Assembly: GCA_035578905.1 (NCBI GenBank) | Contig: JAQJVL010002678.1 | Span: 22,499-86,498 of the forward strand | Length of the DNA stretch: 64,000 nt | From: Stictocephala bisonia | Taxonomy: Eukaryota > Arthropoda > Insecta > Hemiptera > Membracidae | Direction of reading: 5' to 3' | Part shown: in pieces, positions 60,199 to 64,000 of the stretch | Layout: the number at the start of each line of letters is the position of its first letter | Position numbering within the stretch: the first letter of the stretch is position 1 | Notes under the pieces: model-generated | Told to the model about the DNA's origin: nothing | The model's input: only the letters and a program-made list of their open reading frames with translations | Databases searched by the model: none | Translations under genes and position numbers: made by a program

Positions 60199-60935
60199 TT
60201 ACAAATTCTTTTTCAATCTCAAATAAACAATATTTTTAACATCTTCATTATTTAAAAGATTTCCTTCACTATCTTGTATTGATATTGTAATTGTTTGAAT
60301 TTTATCTAAATTTTAATTGGAACATAATCTATTTCATTTGGTTTTTCACTAATTTTTGATCCAAAAGCAACATTTGGAAAGAATGAATATAAAATTTCTG
60401 ATTCTTTATGTAAATGAGATTGTTCTTTATGATTTTCAAAGCTGGGTTCAACTAAATTACAATGAATTTCAATAACATCAAAAGGTCTAAATTTTGGAAT
60501 TCTATTTCCTAAACATATTTTATTTGGTTCAATAGTTGCTTGTGTTTCATCAAAACCTAGTAAATCAATAACTATCACTGTTAGAAAAATTTTTATTGGT
60601 GATTTAATTTGAATTTTATTAAAAACTGTTTCCATTTCAAAATTATTTTCATTAAAAGTTAAAGATTTATCTGATTGTTTAAATTCTTTTATAAAATTAA
60701 TGAAATGTTGTTTAATTTGTTCAAAACTGTAATATCCTTTATTAAATCCATAATATTTAGTTATATCATTTGAAGTGAATGTAATACAATATGGAGCATC
60801 TACATTAAAATTAAAAACATAATTATCAGAATAAAAACCACTTAAACCTAAACTATAACTTCCATCTAAATGAATAGGATGTTCTAATCTTAATTCAAGT
60901 TTAGAAGAATTTCCTGAAATCTTAAATAATTTCAT
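60199..60935 (-). pseudogene. putative penton/minor capsid protein, frameshifted near the end
   Basis: The main frame (60306-60935) has 209 codons and stops early. The last about 35 codons continue in another frame from about 60310 to a stop at 60199, so one base has been lost in or near AAAATTT at about 60310. The protein starts with a beta-rich region (LRLEHPIHLDGSYSLGLSGF) and later has FRPFDVIEIHCNLVEP and ILYSFFPNVAFGSKI. This series matches, from memory, the widespread Polinton protein thought to be the single-jelly-roll minor capsid (penton) subunit. Its start (TAAGATGAA) lies 9 bp from the divergent ATPase start, so both must share a promoter zone. The call is good as a conserved Polinton protein, less sure as penton. 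Confidence 0.6.
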
Positions 60936-60944
60936 CTTATTTAA

Positions 60945-61582
60945 ATGGATAAATTTTTAAAGGAAAAAGATCAAATAAAATTACAATCATATGATGAAAA
61001 ATGTAAGTGTGATCAACCTATTAGATTGTTAATAATAGGATCAAGTGGATCTGGAAAAACAACATTATTATTAAAACTTTATTTATAATAGACTAATTCC
61101 ATATTCAAATTTATATGTTTTTAGCAAATCTTTAGAACAACCAGCATATAGAAAATTACAAGAAAGATTTAAAAATATTGAACTAAAAGTTAATAAAAAA
61201 CTATCCTATTTCTTTAGTTCTTGTGAGGATATAATTCCTTTAAGTGAATGTAAAAAGAATTCATTAATTGTTTTTGATGATTGTATTTTAGAAAACCAAG
61301 ATATTATTAAAGAATATTTTGTTATGGGAAGGCATAAGAATATTTCCTGTATTTACTTATCACAATGTTTTTCAAAAGTTGATATTCAATTGATTAGAAA
61401 TAATTTAAATATGATTTGTATTTTTAAGCAGAATGAACATTATACTAAGAAGATTTATGAAAAATTTTGTTGGTTCAGATATGACTTTTGTTGAATTTAA
61501 AGAGATTTGTAATGAATGTTGGAAAGAAGATTATGGGTTTTTAACTATAAATTTAATATCAAAACCAAAAATATATGAATAA
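60945..61582 (+). pseudogene. Polinton packaging ATPase (FtsK/HerA type), two frameshifts
   Basis: From the ATG at 60945 (TTTAAATGGA) the frame holds the Walker A loop IGSSGSGKTTLL at about residues 31-42, then meets a stop at 61086. Coding continues one frame over from about 61077 to 61480, with the Walker B strand SLIVFDDC and the following GRHKNISCIYLSQ (sensor-type) motif. A second shift in a T-run at about 61460-61467 leads to the true C-terminus at 61582. This is the A32/FtsK-like genome-packaging ATPase found in Polintons and many large DNA viruses. Total length if unbroken would be about 210 residues, normal for the family. All key motifs survive, so decay is recent or the breaks are assembly errors. 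Confidence 0.85.
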
Positions 61583-61600
61583 ATTTAAAGACATTAAATA

Positions 61601-61729
61601 ATGATGGCTTTTTGTATATTTGCTGATAAAAATATTTGTGTTATTAATATTTTTAATTTCTTTATTGTTTATATATTTATGAGAATAACTGATTCACATT
61701 CAATTAAACACAAATCATGTTCAACATAA
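61601..61729 (+). CDS. possible small membrane protein
   Basis: 42 codons from an ATG at 61601 (TAAATAATGATGG). About residues 12-27 are strongly hydrophobic (ICVINIFNFFIVYIF), one membrane span. The last codons run into the 11-bp repeat. It lies between the ATPase and the long structural gene. Small membrane proteins occur in many Polintons, but nothing here beyond hydrophobicity supports it. Confidence 0.25.
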   Translation: MMAFCIFADKNICVINIFNFFIVYIFMRITDSHSIKHKSCST

Positions 61730-61850
61730 CACAAATCATGTTCAATATAACACAAATCATGTTCATGTTGTGTTCATGTTATGTTCATGTTATGTTCATG
61801 TTGTGTTCATGTTATGTTCATGTTGTGTTCATGTTGTGTTCATGTTTTTT
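61715..61850. repeat. 11-bp minisatellite in the Polinton
   Basis: Three ATGTTCAAYATAACACAAATC units are followed by about eight units of RTGTTCATGTT. It lies directly before the start of the structural gene at 61862. The Cys/Met/Val-rich frames across it are artefacts. Confidence 0.9.
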
Positions 61851-61861
61851 TTTCTCATTAA

Positions 61862-63191
61862 ATGGAGAAAAAATATATCTGTTGCAGAAGCTAAGAAACT
61901 TGATGAAATTGAAAAAAAATTAATTAAAGAATTTAAAGAACAGATTAAAATTGAAGACAATTATGAGAAAATTAAACAAAAAACATTTAAACCTATAACA
62001 AGTGCTATTGGTAAAGTTGAAAGTAAAATAGGTGAAGTTTTAAATGAAAACAAAAATTTAATGGAATTGGTTCCTGTTGTTAATCAATTTGCAAATGTTT
62101 CTATTAGTGAATCTGAAGGTGATTTTGAATTGCCAAAATTACCATCTTCAACACCATTTAGACCAAGAATTATTGAAGAATCTACAATGGTTGATCCAAT
62201 AAGTCCTACAACAACAAGTGTAATAATTGGTGAAATTGGTAAAAAGTTTCTTCCAAGAGCAAAAGATGATAAATTTGGTTTTTACTGGGATAGGAAAAAA
62301 AAGAAGTTTTATGATTGGTAATTTACCTGTTAATTTTGAAAATAATGATATTATAATTGATGATAAAATATATAAAGGAACTCAAGGATTATGGAGACTG
62401 TTAACAGATAAAGATGATCCTGCTGAACATTTATATTCTGAAGATGATTTGAAGAATTATTCAGAAATTTTGTGGAAATCTGATTCAATTTATAAAAATA
62501 ATGATCCATCAACCAAAAAGCCAAAATCAAGTAAAGGTAAAAAATATATGAATTTAATTAAACCAATATGGGAAAATAAAATGATATTGAAGGTTCAGGT
62601 TTAAAAAAATATAATGAAAATAAAATTGAATACAAATTTATTAATGATTTAAACGAATTGATGAAAAGAATGCATTATATCTATGCACAAGAAAAAGCAG
62701 GAAATAACAATTTTTTAAATGAAAAGAAAGCAATTAAGGATTTTATTTCTAATATGTTGGATAAAGCAATTGAAAAACCTGAAGGAATCAAGTATTTAAT
62801 AAGAATTTTACCTTCAATTAATTCACCAATTTTAAAAGAAGGTGGTGGAATTTTGAATGATATAATTAATAATCTACCTTTTGAACTGCATGTACCTGGT
62901 TATCACTATCTTGGCCCAGGTACAAGATTAGATAAGAGATTAAAAGAAGGTGATAATGGAATTAATAATTTAGATAGAGCAGCAATGAAACATGACATTT
63001 TTTACAGGGATAATAAAGATACAAAATCAAGAAATGAAATTGCAGATAAAGAACTTCAAAATGAAGCAATAAATATAGCATTATCACATGATGAACCTAT
63101 TTCTGAAAGACTTGTAGCTATTCCAACTGCAGGTGCTATGTGGTTAAAAAGAAAATTTGGAATGGGTTTAAAAATGTATGAAAAATTTTAA
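61862..63191 (+). pseudogene. structural-type Polinton protein joined to a phospholipase A2-like domain, three frameshifts
   Basis: The start at 61862 (ATTAAATGGAG) is out of frame with the long frame that follows; one base shift lies near 61870-61876. Coding then goes on to about 62300 (coiled N-terminus, later FGFYWDRKKK), shifts in an A-run near 62295, continues to about 62590 (MIGNLPVNF, GTQGLWRLL, KPKSSKGKKY), shifts again near 62580-62590, and ends at 63191. The last frame begins EGSGLKKY and YIYAQEKAGNNNF, and ends with a parvovirus VP1-type phospholipase A2 domain: calcium loop YHYLGPGTRL and catalytic pair HDIFY. In Polintons I recall, the PLA2 domain is a separate gene, so the join is notable. 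PLA2 domains of this type act in membrane breach during particle entry in parvoviruses. Three frameshifts make it non-functional as it stands. Confidence 0.75.
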
Positions 63192-63200
63192 TCTATATAA

Positions 63201-63662
63201 ATGGAGCAGAAATCTGTGAAAGTTAATTTTAGTAAGAATCAATATGATAAAATAAAATCAGCTTTTAAAAAGAAAACTCCTGTTACTATTCAATTTACAA
63301 TAGATCAATTACAAAATGGAAAAGATGAAATATTTTTAACAAATAGACAATATAATAAACTTGAAAAACATAAGAAAAATAATACAGGTATTAGAATTGA
63401 ATTTTCTTATAATCAATTGAAAGAACTTATAAATGGTGGTTTATTAAAAGATTTATTAGATTTTGGTGAAAATATTCCTGTTGTTAAAGAAGTTATTCCA
63501 TATGTTAAGAAAGCGGCTCCAATTGTTAAAAAAGATATGATTCCAATTGTGAGAAATATTTTAAATTGGTTGGATAAAGAATTAGAAGATGTAAGTGGAT
63601 CTGGATTGGATTTGAAAACTTTAAATTTTGTAAAAACAAATATTAAAAAAAATTTCAAATAA
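63201..63662 (+). CDS. small repeat protein of the Polinton structural cluster
   Basis: 153 codons, intact, starting 9 bp after the previous stop with TATATAAATGGA. Residues 5-75 contain two and a half copies of a 30-residue repeat: FSKNQYDKIKSAFKKKTPV, FLTNRQYNKLEKHKKNNTG and FSYNQLKELINGG, each followed by a strand (VTIQFTIDQL, IRIEFSYNQL). The C-terminal half is helical and Pro/Val-rich (IPVVKEVIPYVKKAAPIVKK). Related proteins recur in Polinton structural clusters; an adenovirus pVI/pX-like minor core or lytic role would be speculation. Confidence 0.6.
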   Translation: MEQKSVKVNFSKNQYDKIKSAFKKKTPVTIQFTIDQLQNGKDEIFLTNRQYNKLEKHKKNNTGIRIEFSYNQLKELINGGLLKDLLDFGENIPVVKEVIPYVKKAAPIVKKDMIPIVRNILNWLDKELEDVSGSGLDLKTLNFVKTNIKKNFK

Positions 63663-64000
63663 AACCTTTAACTTTTGGTGAAATTGAAGAATTATGTAAG
63701 AATATTAAACATTTCAAAGGTGTTTTATGAGAGATACATTACCTGAAAAAGTTAAAAAATTTGAATGTGTGAGTTGTTAATTTAGATTCAATTTTAGGAA
63801 ATGGTACACATTCGGGTTTGTTATTATAAAAAAAGATAAAATTAAATATTATTTTGATTCATATGGAAATGTAAATCCCACCAACTGAAAATGGTTAAAT
63901 ATTTTGGGAAAGATGATATATTTTATAATGATTCACAAATTCAATATTATGAGATCCACCTATTTGTGGATATTTGTTGTGTTTATGTTTAAATGAAATT
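63663..64000 (+). pseudogene. adenain-like maturation cysteine protease, several frameshifts
   Basis: In order but in alternating frames come PLTFGEIEELCKNI (from 63665), MRDTLPEKVKKFECVSC (from about 63726), VNLDSILGNGTHSG (63777 on), IKYYFDSYGNVNP (63840 on) and DPPICGYL (about 63953 on). This is the order of the adenovirus-type protease: His in GTH (codon 63809-63811), Asp or Glu partner in FDSYG (63856-63858) and nucleophile Cys in CGYL (63965-63967). The residue after His is Ser, where Trp is usual. At least four frame changes (about 63724, 63775, 63822, 63885) break it, and no start codon remains before it (ATAAAACC where others have ATAAATGG). The protease would normally cut capsid precursors. 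Confidence 0.8.

Larger units (their letters stand above)
52012..64000 (+). mobile_element. Maverick/Polinton DNA transposon (partial, right end outside window)
   Basis: A retroviral-type integrase, a protein-primed family B polymerase, a packaging ATPase, an adenain-like protease and a penton-like protein together define a Polinton. Base composition is far more A/T-rich and A-biased on the coding strands than in most of the DNA to the left. The left boundary is not proven; it lies between the SINE-like copy (ends about 51930) and the first gene (ends 52399). The hairpin at 52012-52052 is the best candidate for the terminus. The major capsid gene and the right terminal inverted repeat must lie beyond 64000. 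Frameshifts are confined to the genes right of 60100. Confidence 0.93.

Noticed and set aside
61717..61860. Cys-rich peptides (CSCYVHVMF type) as a small gene
   Set aside because: They are translations of the 11-bp minisatellite that precedes the true start at 61862.
60945..64000. Programmed frameshifting as an explanation for the split genes
   Set aside because: Shifts differ in direction and site, several occur within one gene, and no common slippery site plus structure is visible; decay or sequence error is simpler.

Overview
The window looks like A+T-rich, repeat-laden chromosomal DNA of an arthropod, most likely an insect (possibly a hemipteran; this is inference). The clues are a short interstitial run of CCTAA units (the complement of the insect telomere repeat TTAGG), many families of minisatellite, Helitron-like 3' ends, a decayed non-LTR reverse transcriptase, and a Maverick/Polinton DNA transposon cut by the right edge of the window. 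No complete host gene was recognised. Three short GC-richer blocks with splice-like borders are offered as weak exon candidates.

Positions 1 to about 52000 hold eleven separate tandem-repeat arrays, together about 15 kb. Their unit lengths are 45, 77, 144, 73, 66, 21, 54, 36, 27, 37 and 89 bp. Several have unit lengths divisible by three, so they give long open frames on both strands (for example in the 4-kb 36-bp array at 32031-36090). These frames are by-products of the repeat and were not called as genes. Between the arrays lie A/T-rich unique DNA, dispersed repeat copies (Helitron-like ends near 13.1, 20.7, 42.3 and 50.4 kb; a family at 20.5, 21.85 and 47.0 kb; a SINE-like pair at 49.5 and 51.8 kb), a jockey-like RT remnant at 41.3-41.9 kb, and GC-richer patches with GATA-type motifs that could be regulatory.

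From about 52.0 kb to the end lies the left and middle part of a Polinton. Its order is: a small conserved protein possibly with an OB-fold (-), retroviral-type integrase (+), a triple zinc-ribbon protein (+), protein-primed family B DNA polymerase (+), a remnant of a second zinc-ribbon gene, a protein with giant-virus-type repeats (-), an MSV199-domain protein (-), a putative penton/minor capsid protein (-), the packaging ATPase (+, frameshifted), a long structural-type gene ending in a parvovirus-like phospholipase A2 domain (+, frameshifted), a small repeat protein (+), and an adenain-like maturation protease (+, heavily broken). The major capsid gene is not in view and presumably lies past 64000. 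The integration and replication genes are intact, but almost every gene of the virion module has frameshifts. Nine of eleven gene starts carry TAAATGGA over the start codon, a striking shared signal that recalls poxvirus late promoters.
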